This document shows, in pieces, positions 46,199 through 56,309 of a stretch of DNA of 64,000 nt (the stretch's first letter is position 1; each line of letters starts with the position of its first letter). Both the position numbers and the translations under genes were made by a program. A model generated the notes under the pieces. The model was not told the origin of the DNA and did not search any database. It saw only the letters and a list, made by a program, of their open reading frames with translations. Source of the DNA: Labilibaculum euxinicum (GTDB taxonomy: Bacteria > Bacteroidota > Bacteroidia > Bacteroidales > Marinifilaceae); assembly GCF_009795715.1 (NCBI RefSeq), contig NZ_WTCR01000013.1, forward strand, positions 90,890 to 154,889, given 5' to 3'.

Positions 46199-48697
46199 GT
46201 GAAACGAATCATCATCTTTCTATTATTAGGATTGGTTTTTTCAAATATTTCTGCTCAAAAAATTACAGTTACTGCCAACAAAAAAGCTTTGAGCGAAGTA
46301 TTGATTGATCTAAGGGATCAATATGATTTTCAACTTTCTTTTAACAACGATTTACTTTCAGCTTATATCGTAAGTCTCGATAAATCTTTTTCTTCGAAAG
46401 ATAAAACAATAGACTTTTTGCTGCGAAAGCTTCCTCTTAATTACCAAAAATCAAATGAGGTATACTTGATATTTCCGGAAGAGAGAATTGCTCAATATCG
46501 AATTTTCGGCCAAATTATGGACAAGGAAAGCCTGGAGCCCCTTCCTTTTTCTCATCTTACCATTAACAATTCGCCCATGGCTACCGATGAGCAGGGGAAC
46601 TTTTCGTTTACTTCAGAAACAGACAGTACTTTTCGGATTTTAGCTTCCCATTTAGGATACTTTATTCACGATACACTTATAAACCAAGGAGCAAATCAAA
46701 ATATTTTACTAACAGCTGCGAGCACCGACTTACCTGAAATAACCGTTACCGATAAAATTGTTCAAACATTCATTAAAATGGGCAATCAGGCAGGGAATCT
46801 AAAATTAAATCATAAAATTGCGGGTTTTTTACCTACCAACAACGACAATTCTGTATTTGAATTGCTTCGTTTACAGCCAGGAATTCTTGCCGCCGGCGAG
46901 CAAAAAAACGACCTGATTATATGGGGATCTTACGAAGGTGAAAGTCAGGTATTATTCGATAACATTACCCTTTGGGGATTAAAAAATGTTTATGAAGATA
47001 TTGGTGCAGTGAATCCTTTGGTCGTAAAAAACATTGAAGTTTTAAAAGGTGGTTTTGATGCCCGTTACGGCGATCGGGTTGGCGGAATTGTACACATTAC
47101 CGGCAAAAACGGCAGTCGACTTAAACCCACTTTAAATCTAACCTTAAATAATATCACGGCAAGTGGTTCCTACGAACAGCCTATTGGCAAACGATCCTCT
47201 CTACTGTTGGCTTTCCGGCAAACCTATTACAACCTTTTTAAAGATGAACAAATTAAGTATGCTTCATCAAACGCAAACCTTCAGGGACAAGGCTTAGGAC
47301 AAGCTTTAGTTTCCTCTTTAGGTGATTTGGATGTTGCTCCGGATTATAAATTTCATGATTTCAATTTTAAATTTACAAGCAATTGGGAAAACGGAGATAA
47401 TTTTTCGCTTAGTTTAATGTCTGGACAAGATCGCTACTCATACGATATTACAACAGAATCGTATACAAATGCAAAAAAGCACAAATACGAAGGCAATGAT
47501 CAGTTTGGTGGTTCTATTAACTACGGAAAAGTATGGCGAAATGGGAACACCAGCTCGCTATCTGTTTCCCGGTCTGAGTTAGATACAAGAACCAGCGATG
47601 TGGTGTCCATTACCCGAATTCGTACCAACGAAGAGTTTTTCAGAAGAGATGATAAATCAAAAAACAACATATTAGAATACAGAGCAACACTTAAAAATTC
47701 ATTTGTTTTTGCTGAAGATCAGAATTTCGAGACTGGAATTAATTACATCAACGATGAAGTTAATTTAAAGGAAGATTCTCTCGATATCAATATCCTGCAC
47801 ATAAAATCCAAAGCAGCCCGGATTGGCTGCTATTTTCAAAACAATCTGAATATTAGCAGCGGTGTTTCCATAAAAGCAGGGTTTCTGGCCAATTATCCAA
47901 TCAATCTGAAAAAAGTTTATTGGGAGCCCCGAATCTCTCTTAGTCTAAAACTTTCCGAGAGAGTTGCGATCAATGGAGCCTGGGGTTTGTACAAACAATT
48001 CATTACAAAAAGTTCTGTCGTAAGTGAAACCGGAGATTTCCGTTACATTTGGGTCGGTGCGAATGAAAAAAACATTCCCGTGTTGGAATCAGTTCATCAT
48101 GTTGCCGGAGGATCTTACAACAACAATGGATTTACATTTAGCGTTGAGGGATATTATAAAAAAACAGACGGACATACACGATATTACAAATACCGGCAAG
48201 AAGGCAATATATCTTTGGGTAAAAGCAAAAGCTACGGGTTGGATATTTTTGCCAAAAAGGATCTGGGCGATCATACCTTATGGATCTCTTACACCTTAAG
48301 CAAAACTCTCGAAAACTTCGATTATTTTAATACCAACGAATATCGCAGAGCACTGCATGATCAGCGCCATGAAATAAAAACAGCAGGCTTACTGGCTTTA
48401 AAACCATTTTACATTTCAGCTAATTATATTTACGGATCAGGCTTTCCTATTTATTCAAGCCGAAACAAAATTGTTGCAGAACCAGATTACACCAGACTTG
48501 ATGCTGCTCTTATCTACAAGTTCTATCCTAAAAAGACAAAATGCGAACTTGGAGTTTTGTTCCATAATATTCTAGACCGCAACAATATCACCTACGAATC
48601 GTACGAGAAAATACCATTGGATCAGATCAATTCGATCAGTATCTATACAGAAACAGTACCTACTTCAATACGTCTGTATTTTAAAATCACAATTTAA
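46199..48697 (+). CDS. TonB-dependent receptor with STN signalling domain
   Basis: 832 aa from a GTG start at 46199, immediately after the FecR stop codon. Signal peptide (about 1-19), STN domain (about 20-72, VTANKKALSEVLIDLRDQYDF), CarboxypepD_reg domain (about 98-170), plug (about 205-300, FELLRLQPGILAAGE, VEVLKGGFDARYGDRVGG) and barrel ending in SIRLYFKITI. The STN domain touches the FecR protein: a complete trans-envelope signalling set. No SusD partner, so a small ligand (siderophore or similar) is more likely than a glycan. Substrate unknown. Confidence 0.92.
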   Translation: MKRIIIFLLLGLVFSNISAQKITVTANKKALSEVLIDLRDQYDFQLSFNNDLLSAYIVSLDKSFSSKDKTIDFLLRKLPLNYQKSNEVYLIFPEERIAQYRIFGQIMDKESLEPLPFSHLTINNSPMATDEQGNFSFTSETDSTFRILASHLGYFIHDTLINQGANQNILLTAASTDLPEITVTDKIVQTFIKMGNQAGNLKLNHKIAGFLPTNNDNSVFELLRLQPGILAAGEQKNDLIIWGSYEGESQVLFDNITLWGLKNVYEDIGAVNPLVVKNIEVLKGGFDARYGDRVGGIVHITGKNGSRLKPTLNLTLNNITASGSYEQPIGKRSSLLLAFRQTYYNLFKDEQIKYASSNANLQGQGLGQALVSSLGDLDVAPDYKFHDFNFKFTSNWENGDNFSLSLMSGQDRYSYDITTESYTNAKKHKYEGNDQFGGSINYGKVWRNGNTSSLSVSRSELDTRTSDVVSITRIRTNEEFFRRDDKSKNNILEYRATLKNSFVFAEDQNFETGINYINDEVNLKEDSLDINILHIKSKAARIGCYFQNNLNISSGVSIKAGFLANYPINLKKVYWEPRISLSLKLSERVAINGAWGLYKQFITKSSVVSETGDFRYIWVGANEKNIPVLESVHHVAGGSYNNNGFTFSVEGYYKKTDGHTRYYKYRQEGNISLGKSKSYGLDIFAKKDLGDHTLWISYTLSKTLENFDYFNTNEYRRALHDQRHEIKTAGLLALKPFYISANYIYGSGFPIYSSRNKIVAEPDYTRLDAALIYKFYPKKTKCELGVLFHNILDRNNITYESYEKIPLDQINSISIYTETVPTSIRLYFKITI

Positions 48698-48732
48698 ATG
48701 GTAGTTGATTACTCAAAACACTCCATAAAAAA

Positions 48733-48759
48733 AACCGGACAAGAAGAATCTTGCCGGTT
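48733..48759. terminator. Hairpin after the receptor gene
   Basis: AACCGG-A-CAAGA (48733-48744) pairs with TCTTGCCGGTT (48749-48759), one bulge. It lies 35 bp past the receptor stop. The T-run is on the minus-strand side, so its role as terminator of the plus-strand operon is less certain. Confidence 0.55.
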
Positions 48760-48987
48760 ATCACAACTAATATTAAAACATAATCAAAAAGATGGTCTAA
48801 ATAATAACAAGAAGAATCTAAGAGATCCGATTAAGCATGGAATGTTTCTCAAAAAAGTATAATCACACCTAACTTACTTTTAAACTACTAATTCTAACGG
48901 ATTGGATCATTCGTAAATATTTACTAACAAGCCAAAAAGAAATCGTTCATTTCCTCACAGAACCATCACAACTTAGTATTCTTCATG

Positions 48988-49005
48988 TTTGGTTAATAGT
49001 TAGAT
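48988..49005 (+). repeat. Second copy of the small-RNA core motif
   Basis: TTTGGTTAATAGTTAGAT, identical over 18 nt to 10301-10318 inside the candidate small RNA. After an insertion of about 10 nt the similarity resumes (AAGGGGGATAGTGTTACC here; AAGGGCGGTTGTGGTTACC at 10321). No good promoter or T-run was found at this copy. It sits just beyond the 3' end of the gene at 49081, on the other strand. The remainder of 48760-49080 shows no gene. Confidence 0.6.
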
Positions 49006-49080
49006 CATTAATAACACAAGGGGGATAGTGTTACCAACTCTCTAAAAAATTGCAATTGAATTAACAACTACAAATGGTTT

Positions 49081-49455
49081 TCAAAGTACGTTGTCACCAG
49101 AAATTTCCTCAAAACTACTCTTTAAAGCAGCCATACGTTTCTGATGAATCGGAGCTTTCGTTGTATTTGTAACAACAGAATTTAGTTTGCCTGATAATTC
49201 ATTTCTAAATGCCTCCAATTCTTCAACCGAAACCACTTCTTTAATGGATTCCACCAATTTGGTTAAATTCATTACACAAGCAAATTTATCAACAATCACA
49301 TTCCCAATTTCAATAGCCTGATTTCGGCTGAGATCTTTGTTAATTTGATCGACTCCAATACATTCAAGAGCTTGATTTAATCCTATAACTGTTTCTAGTT
49401 TCTCGGATTTTGTTAATTTTGATAACAGATTTGTTGTATTCATGTTCCGTTTCAA
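49081..49455 (-). CDS. Hypothetical helical protein
   Basis: 124 aa, predicted all-alpha, soluble (LLSKLTKSEKLETVIGLNQALECIG; LVESIKEVVSVEELEAFRNEL). No family recognised. The second Met (residue 5) is an equally good start. Stands alone, divergent from the helical-repeat gene at 49615, whose C-terminal helices show no similarity. Confidence 0.6.
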   Translation of the reverse strand: MKRNMNTTNLLSKLTKSEKLETVIGLNQALECIGVDQINKDLSRNQAIEIGNVIVDKFACVMNLTKLVESIKEVVSVEELEAFRNELSGKLNSVVTNTTKAPIHQKRMAALKSSFEEISGDNVL

Positions 49456-49614
49456 GATTATTTAATTGAATCATTCTCTTGATTTGATGATTCAAATGTA
49501 GCTCATGAATTGAGATTACGAAAATCGTTTTTTAATACAAACTACGAAGTTCAAGCAAAATGAATATTGAAAATTACACTGTTTACCAAACAGTTAACTT
49601 ACACATCTTTTACA

Positions 49615-51162
49615 ATGCCTAAACAACAAATAGACCCTCTGTTTCAATTAATTAAATCGATTTCGAAATCGGAGAAACGAAATTTTAAGCTGTATGCCAA
49701 TAGAATTAGCAGCGAAAAGGAGACCAAATTTTTACAACTTTTCGATGTTTTGGATAAAATGGATGACTACAATGAGAGCATTATTTTAAAAAAAGCAAAA
49801 GAAATAAAGCAATCTCAGCTTCCTAATCTAAAGGCACACTTGTACAAACAACTTCTTACCAGCCTCCGGTTAACGCAGATTAATCATGATATCAGTATCA
49901 GTATCCGTGAACAGATTGATCACGCAAAAGTTCTGTACAACAAAGGCCTGTATCAGCAAAGCTTACGAATACTTGATAAAACGAAAGCCCTGGCCCGAAA
50001 AAACAAGAAGAATATTTTGGTATTTGAAATTGTCCAATTCGAGAAATTATTAGAATCGCAATACGTTACTAAAAGTATTGAAAACAGAGCCGAAGAAATT
50101 ACCCGGGAAGCAACAGAAATCAGTAAAATTATGGATGGAGTTGTATTCTTCTCAAACATGTCGATTCGACTTTATGGTTTATATCTTAAAGTTGGATATG
50201 TGCGAAACGAGAAAGATTTATTGATGGTGAAAGAATTTTTTAACGCCAACTTACATCCCTATGATATTCAATCCTTAAGTTTCTTTGAGAAATTGTATTT
50301 GTTCCAATCCTACGTTTGGTATTATTTAATTGTTCAGGATTTTTTAATGTGCTATAAGTATGCACAAAAGTGGGTTGATCTTTTTCAAACAAATCCGGAG
50401 ATGATTCATATTCATACCGATTTGTATCTGAAAGGACTGAACAATGTTTTGGCAGCTCTCTTTTACACAAATCATGTAACTACGTTTAAAAAGAACCTGC
50501 GCTTATTACGAAAATTGGAGAATGAAGAACAATTCCAGCACAATTCAAATTTAAATATCCTTTTAAATATGTTCCTGTATGTACACCGTATAAACAGGCA
50601 TTTTATGGATGGAACATTTAATAAGGGAATACATTTAATCCCAAAAATTGAACATTTTCTTGAAGAGAATAAATTTGGAATGGACAATCACCGCGCCCTG
50701 GTTTTCTACTATAAAATTGCATGTTTGTATTTCGGCAATGGACAATACAAAGAGGCAATTAAATATTTGAATCGAATTTCAGATGTAAAAGATACCACGC
50801 TTCGCGGCGATATTCATTGCTTTGGAAGAATATTAAATCTGATTAGCCACTACGAGTTGGAAAATACAGAACTCTTGGAATACCAAATACGGTCAACTTA
50901 TCGTTTTCTGGCAAAAATGGACGATTTACAGGAAGTTCAAAAATACATCCTTCGTTTCCTTAGAAAACTAAGTTCGATAAGTCCGGACCAATTGAAAGAT
51001 GAATTGAAAAAATCAAGAATTGATTTGCAAAAATGGGTTAATGATCCTTTCGAGAAAAGAGCATTTTTATATTTGGATTTCATGTCGTGGCTGGATTCAA
51101 AAATTGAGAACCGGCCTGTACAGGAAATAATTATGGAAAAAATAGAAAAAAACAAGAGATAA
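49615..51162 (+). CDS. Large helical-repeat (TPR-like) protein
   Basis: 515 aa from ATG 49615 (in-frame ATG at 49567 possible, but MPKQQIDPLFQLIKSISKSEKRNFKLYA is the typical start of this Bacteroidota family). Entirely alpha-helical, with repeats such as DHAKVLYNKGLYQQSLRILDKTKALARK and FYYKIACLYFGNGQYKEAIKYLNRI. No signal peptide, so cytoplasmic scaffold or regulator. Function is not known. A shared terminator follows. Confidence 0.78.
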   Translation: MPKQQIDPLFQLIKSISKSEKRNFKLYANRISSEKETKFLQLFDVLDKMDDYNESIILKKAKEIKQSQLPNLKAHLYKQLLTSLRLTQINHDISISIREQIDHAKVLYNKGLYQQSLRILDKTKALARKNKKNILVFEIVQFEKLLESQYVTKSIENRAEEITREATEISKIMDGVVFFSNMSIRLYGLYLKVGYVRNEKDLLMVKEFFNANLHPYDIQSLSFFEKLYLFQSYVWYYLIVQDFLMCYKYAQKWVDLFQTNPEMIHIHTDLYLKGLNNVLAALFYTNHVTTFKKNLRLLRKLENEEQFQHNSNLNILLNMFLYVHRINRHFMDGTFNKGIHLIPKIEHFLEENKFGMDNHRALVFYYKIACLYFGNGQYKEAIKYLNRISDVKDTTLRGDIHCFGRILNLISHYELENTELLEYQIRSTYRFLAKMDDLQEVQKYILRFLRKLSSISPDQLKDELKKSRIDLQKWVNDPFEKRAFLYLDFMSWLDSKIENRPVQEIIMEKIEKNKR

Positions 51163-51165
51163 TAG

Positions 51166-51194
51166 AAAAGGGGGATCGAACGATCCCCTTTTTT
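51166..51194. terminator. Bidirectional terminator between convergent genes
   Basis: GGGGATCG (51171-51178), loop AA, CGATCCCC (51181-51188), flanked by A-rich and T6 runs. The last two bases overlap the stop codon of the convergent M56-M23 gene. Confidence 0.92.
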
Positions 51195-52548
51195 ATTGCT
51201 GATAAGCAGACAAATCCTTTTCAAAAAAGTCTGCCGGATTTACAAGTTTTCCATCCTTTTTAAGCTCAAAATGCAAATGAGGGCCAGTTGTTAAACCTGA
51301 TGTTCCAATTGTTCCAACAAGATCTCCTTTTGATATCTTCTGGCCTTCTTTTACAGAATAGGAATCCATCTGAGAATACAAACTGGAAAACCCATTCTGA
51401 TGATCTACAATTACAAAACGACCATATCCTTTTCCTTGTACAAATTGGTTGTTCACCTTAGTAACAATCCCATCCGAAACGGAAAGAACTGATGTTCCTT
51501 TTGGCGCGGCAATATCCATTCCATTATGAAATCCTTTCTTTTTGGTAATCGGATGAATTCGTTCTCCGTAACCGGAAGAAATGTAAATTTGATCGCCTGG
51601 TTTTAATGGAAATGCAAGCGATTCCAGCGGATAAAAATTATCAAAATTCCCCTCTGACAATCTTGGGATTGATTCTGAAAAGCTAAAACTCAATAAACTG
51701 ATTAAAACCACTGGGATTACCAAAATAATTTTAAGATGTGCTAATTTAGATGTATCTATTTTTTTGATCATTTTAATTCTTTTTAAAGTTAACGATGAAT
51801 TAAAGGAACTGGTTAAAGCAAGCATCATTTGACGTTCTACATTTCTTAGTAGTAAGGTTTGATAATACACCTTGTCAATTCCTTCATTAAAACATTCCCG
51901 ATCGGCCAGGTATTCATGCATTTCGATCAATGATCGATTTATTAAATAAATGAAAGGATTAAACCATAAAACCATTTTCACTAACTCAACAAACAATAGG
52001 TCGAGAGAATGAAATTGTCTGGCATGTATGGATTCGTGCAAAAGAACATGTTCTTGTTCCGATTCGGTAAGTATTTGCTGATTCAAAAATATGTACCCAA
52101 AGAAAGAATACGGCGAAGAATTTTCGTTTACCGATACAATTTTTAAACCATTATAAATTCTTATTTCATTGGCTTTTATTAATTTAAAGAGATGAAATAC
52201 ATGTTTAGCAATCCGAAAAAAAGAAACAGAAACTCCTAAAAAATACAAAATCCATACAACTGAAATCATAGAAAATAAAGGTGTTCCTGGCTCCAATTCA
52301 TTTGATTGCAAAATTTCTGTTTGAAATGACTGTTCAAATTCCCATACAAATTCATTGGCTGCAGAAAAATTCTCAGTCTGAAATGAAAAATTTAACAGAG
52401 GGATAATCAACGAAATAAATGTAACAAACAGGAGATAGTATCTATTTCTGCTTGTAAAAGTATCTCCGGACAAAAATAATTTGTACATGAAATAAAATCC
52501 AGCCAAACAAATACTGGATTCCAGCAAATAAATTCCAAACTCAGCCAT
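51193..52548 (-). CDS. M56 (BlaR1-like) sensor protease fused to M23 peptidase
   Basis: 451 aa from ATG 52548, which overlaps the repressor gene's stop by 8 bp. N-terminal M56 part with membrane helices (about 5-22, 34-52, 93-110) and zinc motif H171-E-S-I-H175, the pattern of BlaR1/MecR1 site-2-type sensors; one further helix (about 268-285); C-terminal periplasmic M23 domain with H341-x3-D345 and H424-L-H426. The BlaR1 penicillin-sensor domain is replaced by a peptidoglycan hydrolase domain. It may sense cell-wall damage and cleave the BlaI-type repressor. Confidence 0.9.
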   Translation of the reverse strand: MAEFGIYLLESSICLAGFYFMYKLFLSGDTFTSRNRYYLLFVTFISLIIPLLNFSFQTENFSAANEFVWEFEQSFQTEILQSNELEPGTPLFSMISVVWILYFLGVSVSFFRIAKHVFHLFKLIKANEIRIYNGLKIVSVNENSSPYSFFGYIFLNQQILTESEQEHVLLHESIHARQFHSLDLLFVELVKMVLWFNPFIYLINRSLIEMHEYLADRECFNEGIDKVYYQTLLLRNVERQMMLALTSSFNSSLTLKRIKMIKKIDTSKLAHLKIILVIPVVLISLLSFSFSESIPRLSEGNFDNFYPLESLAFPLKPGDQIYISSGYGERIHPITKKKGFHNGMDIAAPKGTSVLSVSDGIVTKVNNQFVQGKGYGRFVIVDHQNGFSSLYSQMDSYSVKEGQKISKGDLVGTIGTSGLTTGPHLHFELKKDGKLVNPADFFEKDLSAYQQ

Positions 52549-52921
52549 TTTTCTTCTTATTATGAATTTGTTCCTCAATTAGAGCTCTCATTTCCTCCAA
52601 TTCCGAAAGTGATAAATCCTGTTCGCGAGTAAAAAAGGAAGTAAATCCTCCAACCGAATCGTTAAAGAAACTCTTCATTACTCCTTTCATAAACGCACGA
52701 GTGTAAGCTCTTTTAGAGATTAATGGATAGTACTGATTTACTTTCCCATAAGTTGTAAAACCGATTATTCCCTTTTTTACCAAAACCCGAACCACAGTTG
52801 ATATTGTTGTATATGCCGGTCTTGGACTTGGAAATTCCTCAATAATATCTTTAAGAAAAGCTTTTTCCAGCTTCCATAAATATTGCATGACTTGTTCTTC
52901 CGCCTTTGTTAATTCTTTCAT
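52541..52921 (-). CDS. BlaI/MecI/CopY-family transcriptional repressor
   Basis: 126 aa. Winged-helix domain (about 1-75: LTKAEEQVMQYLWKLEKAFLKDIIEEFP; PAYTTISTVVRVLVKKGIIGF) and a dimerisation tail containing the likely cleavage region (about 95-110). It represses its own operon through the double dyad at 52936-52969 and is inactivated when the M56 partner fires. Translationally coupled to that partner by an 8-bp overlap. Confidence 0.93.
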   Translation of the reverse strand: MKELTKAEEQVMQYLWKLEKAFLKDIIEEFPSPRPAYTTISTVVRVLVKKGIIGFTTYGKVNQYYPLISKRAYTRAFMKGVMKSFFNDSVGGFTSFFTREQDLSLSELEEMRALIEEQIHNKKKNG

Positions 52922-52935
52922 GGTGCTAATGTATG

Positions 52936-52969
52936 ACTATTTTTATAGTTGTGCAACTATTTAAATAGT
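52936..52969. promoter_or_regulatory. Double BlaI-type operator
   Basis: ACTAT-TTTT-ATAGT (52936-52949) and ACTAT-TTAA-ATAGT (52956-52969): two perfect 5-bp-arm dyads, centres 20 bp apart, 15 bp upstream of the repressor start. The whole block is itself near-palindromic around TGTGCA. Classical autoregulatory arrangement; a degenerate relative lies upstream of the M23 gene at 14773. Confidence 0.78.
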
Positions 52970-53066
52970 CACAGCAAAAAAAAATGCAATTCAGAATACG
53001 TGTATCCCATCATGAAACTGTCATATACATAAAGAATTCTATTTAGTATACACAAAAATATATATC

Positions 53067-53696
53067 ATGAAAAGCCTGCTAACAGTATGTATTTCTATTC
53101 TTTTAGGTGGATGTGCAAGTTCATATGTATCTTTTCAAAACATTGAAAAACCAAAGAAACAATATCACAAAATATTTGTAATTACGATTTTTAATGAAAT
53201 AAATGTTAAAACATTAAATGAAGAAACTTACGATAAATATTTCAGGGATAATATTAATGATCTGAAATCGATGGATAGCAGAAGACTTCTGGAGAATGTT
53301 CTTAGAAATGAAATACCCAATCCAAGAACTCCAATCACATCGTCAAAAGACAAATTCAAAATAAATATTGATATTAATTACAATGATTTTATTTCAACTT
53401 TACGCAAATCTGATACTGAAGCGATTCTTCTTATCAATGAAACAGATTACTATTATGAGGTAAGCGAAAGAATTAGTAAGTGTGGAGAAATTAAAAAATC
53501 AGAAAGTCCGAAAGCTGTATTTCAAGCCTACTTAATAGATATAAATAGTATGCAACCTTTTTGGGTTGGTAAAATTTATTCTTCGGGCACGCAATGGGAT
53601 GATGCCGGCACAATCTACAGGAGTATGAGCAGAAGGCTAAATAAACGACTAATCAAAGAAAAAATTCTATTGCCTCCTTTATTGATACGCAAGTAA
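53067..53696 (+). CDS. Hypothetical lipoprotein
   Basis: 209 aa. Lipobox ending at C16 (ILLGGC). The mature domain of alternating strands and helices (KIFVITIFNEINVKTLNEETY, FKINIDINYNDFISTLRKSDTEAILLINETDYYYEV) recalls periplasmic lipoproteins of the YajG/GNA1162 group, but the match is weak. Function unknown. Convergent with groL, shared terminator. Confidence 0.7.
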   Translation: MKSLLTVCISILLGGCASSYVSFQNIEKPKKQYHKIFVITIFNEINVKTLNEETYDKYFRDNINDLKSMDSRRLLENVLRNEIPNPRTPITSSKDKFKINIDINYNDFISTLRKSDTEAILLINETDYYYEVSERISKCGEIKKSESPKAVFQAYLIDINSMQPFWVGKIYSSGTQWDDAGTIYRSMSRRLNKRLIKEKILLPPLLIRK

Positions 53697-53707
53697 AGAA
53701 AATAAAA

Positions 53708-53729
53708 AAGGCGGCCAAACAGCCGCCTT
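53708..53729. terminator. Terminator shared by the lipoprotein gene and groL
   Basis: AAGGCGGC (53708-53715), loop CAAACA, GCCGCCTT (53722-53729), with A-run to the left. It sits 12 bp from the lipoprotein stop and 23 bp from the groL stop. Confidence 0.9.
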
Positions 53730-53751
53730 CTATATTCCAGATGAAGAATGA

Positions 53752-55392
<1,641 letters not shown>

Positions 55393-55422
55393 TTACTTAA
55401 TTTTGAAAGTTTGTGTAATTAA

Positions 55423-55707
55423 TTATGCAATGTACAAAACGTCTGACTGAGACATTAACAAATAATCATCTCCATCAATTACCAGTTCTGTTCCTGAATA
55501 TTTGCCATAAAAAACCGTATCTCCGATTTTTAATTCCATTGGTTCATCTTTCTTATCAGAACCAACCAATACTACTTTACCTTGCATTGGCTTTTCTTTT
55601 GCAGCATCCGGAATAATGATACCACTTGCAGTTTTTTCTTCAGCTTTAATAGCTTCAACCAAAATTTTACCAGCAAGAATTCTACCTTTTAAGTCTGCCA
55701 TTTTCAA
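55423..55707 (-). CDS. groS: Co-chaperonin GroES
   Basis: 94 aa, full-length lid protein. Mobile loop EEKTASGIIIPDAAKEKPMQG (in two parts: EEKTASGIIIP and DAAKEKPMQG) and GDTVFYGKYSGTELVIDGD. First gene of groESL. No CIRCE element (TTAGCACTC-N9-GAGTGCTAA) was found upstream. Confidence 0.97.
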   Translation of the reverse strand: MKMADLKGRILAGKILVEAIKAEEKTASGIIIPDAAKEKPMQGKVVLVGSDKKDEPMELKIGDTVFYGKYSGTELVIDGDDYLLMSQSDVLYIA

Positions 55708-55782
55708 AATATTTTAAGTTTTAAATTACAATTTATGATTCATTCTCTTTCACAATTCATGCCAAAAGAAATTCATTGACAA

Positions 55783-55795
55783 TATTGCCGCAATA
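55783..55795. promoter_or_regulatory. Small palindrome upstream of groES
   Basis: TATTGC-C-GCAATA (55783-55795), arms of 6 bp, 75 bp upstream of groS. May be an operator of the heat-shock operon in the absence of CIRCE. Short; could be chance. Confidence 0.3.
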
Positions 55796-55896
55796 CTGTT
55801 CCTATTTTAAAACATCAATAACAAATGCGAAAAAAACTTATCAACATTTCAACTGGGAATGAATAAATATACTGAAAAACAGAACGATAACAAGAC

Positions 55897-55933
55897 AAAA
55901 AAAATGTCAGTATGATATGACATACTGACATTT
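55897..55933 (-). terminator. Terminator of the lptE-secG operon
   Basis: AAATGTCAGTATG (55902-55914), loop ATATGA, CATACTGACATTT (55921-55933). On the minus strand a T-run follows (A-run 55897-55904). It separates secG from groESL. Confidence 0.92.
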
Positions 55934-55960
55934 ATTTATATCAATGATATTTTTCTTCTC

Positions 55961-56302
55961 TTATTTTGCTGTATCCTTTTCTGTAGAAGGAGCTTCAGTA
56001 GGGAAAGTAGGAACATCAGTAGCAGTTTCAGTTTCCTGCAATTGCTGCTCGATTTGTGATTTCTGACCTTCTACTTCACCACGATCAATAGTCATCGCAG
56101 CTAAAAGACAAAGAACTAATAAACTTCCGGCCAAACCCCAGGTTGCTTTCTCAAGGAAATCAGTTGTTTTCTTAACTCCCATAATTTGGTTTGAGGATGA
56201 AAAGTTTGAAGCTAATCCACCTCCTTTAGAGTTCTGTACTAATACGATTAGCACTAAAAGTACACAAACAATAAAGATCAATACTAAAACAAAGGTATAC
56301 AT
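55961..56302 (-). CDS. secG: Preprotein translocase subunit SecG
   Basis: 113 aa. Two membrane helices (about 3-22 and 52-74) with the family segment VQNSKGGGLASNFSSSNQIMGVKKTTDFLEKATW between (recognised by QNSKGGGLAS). Low-complexity Thr/Glu tail. Part of the SecYEG channel. It is encoded 7 bp after the TPR-like gene. Confidence 0.93.
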   Translation of the reverse strand: MYTFVLVLIFIVCVLLVLIVLVQNSKGGGLASNFSSSNQIMGVKKTTDFLEKATWGLAGSLLVLCLLAAMTIDRGEVEGQKSQIEQQLQETETATDVPTFPTEAPSTEKDTAK

Positions 56303-56309
56303 ACTTATC

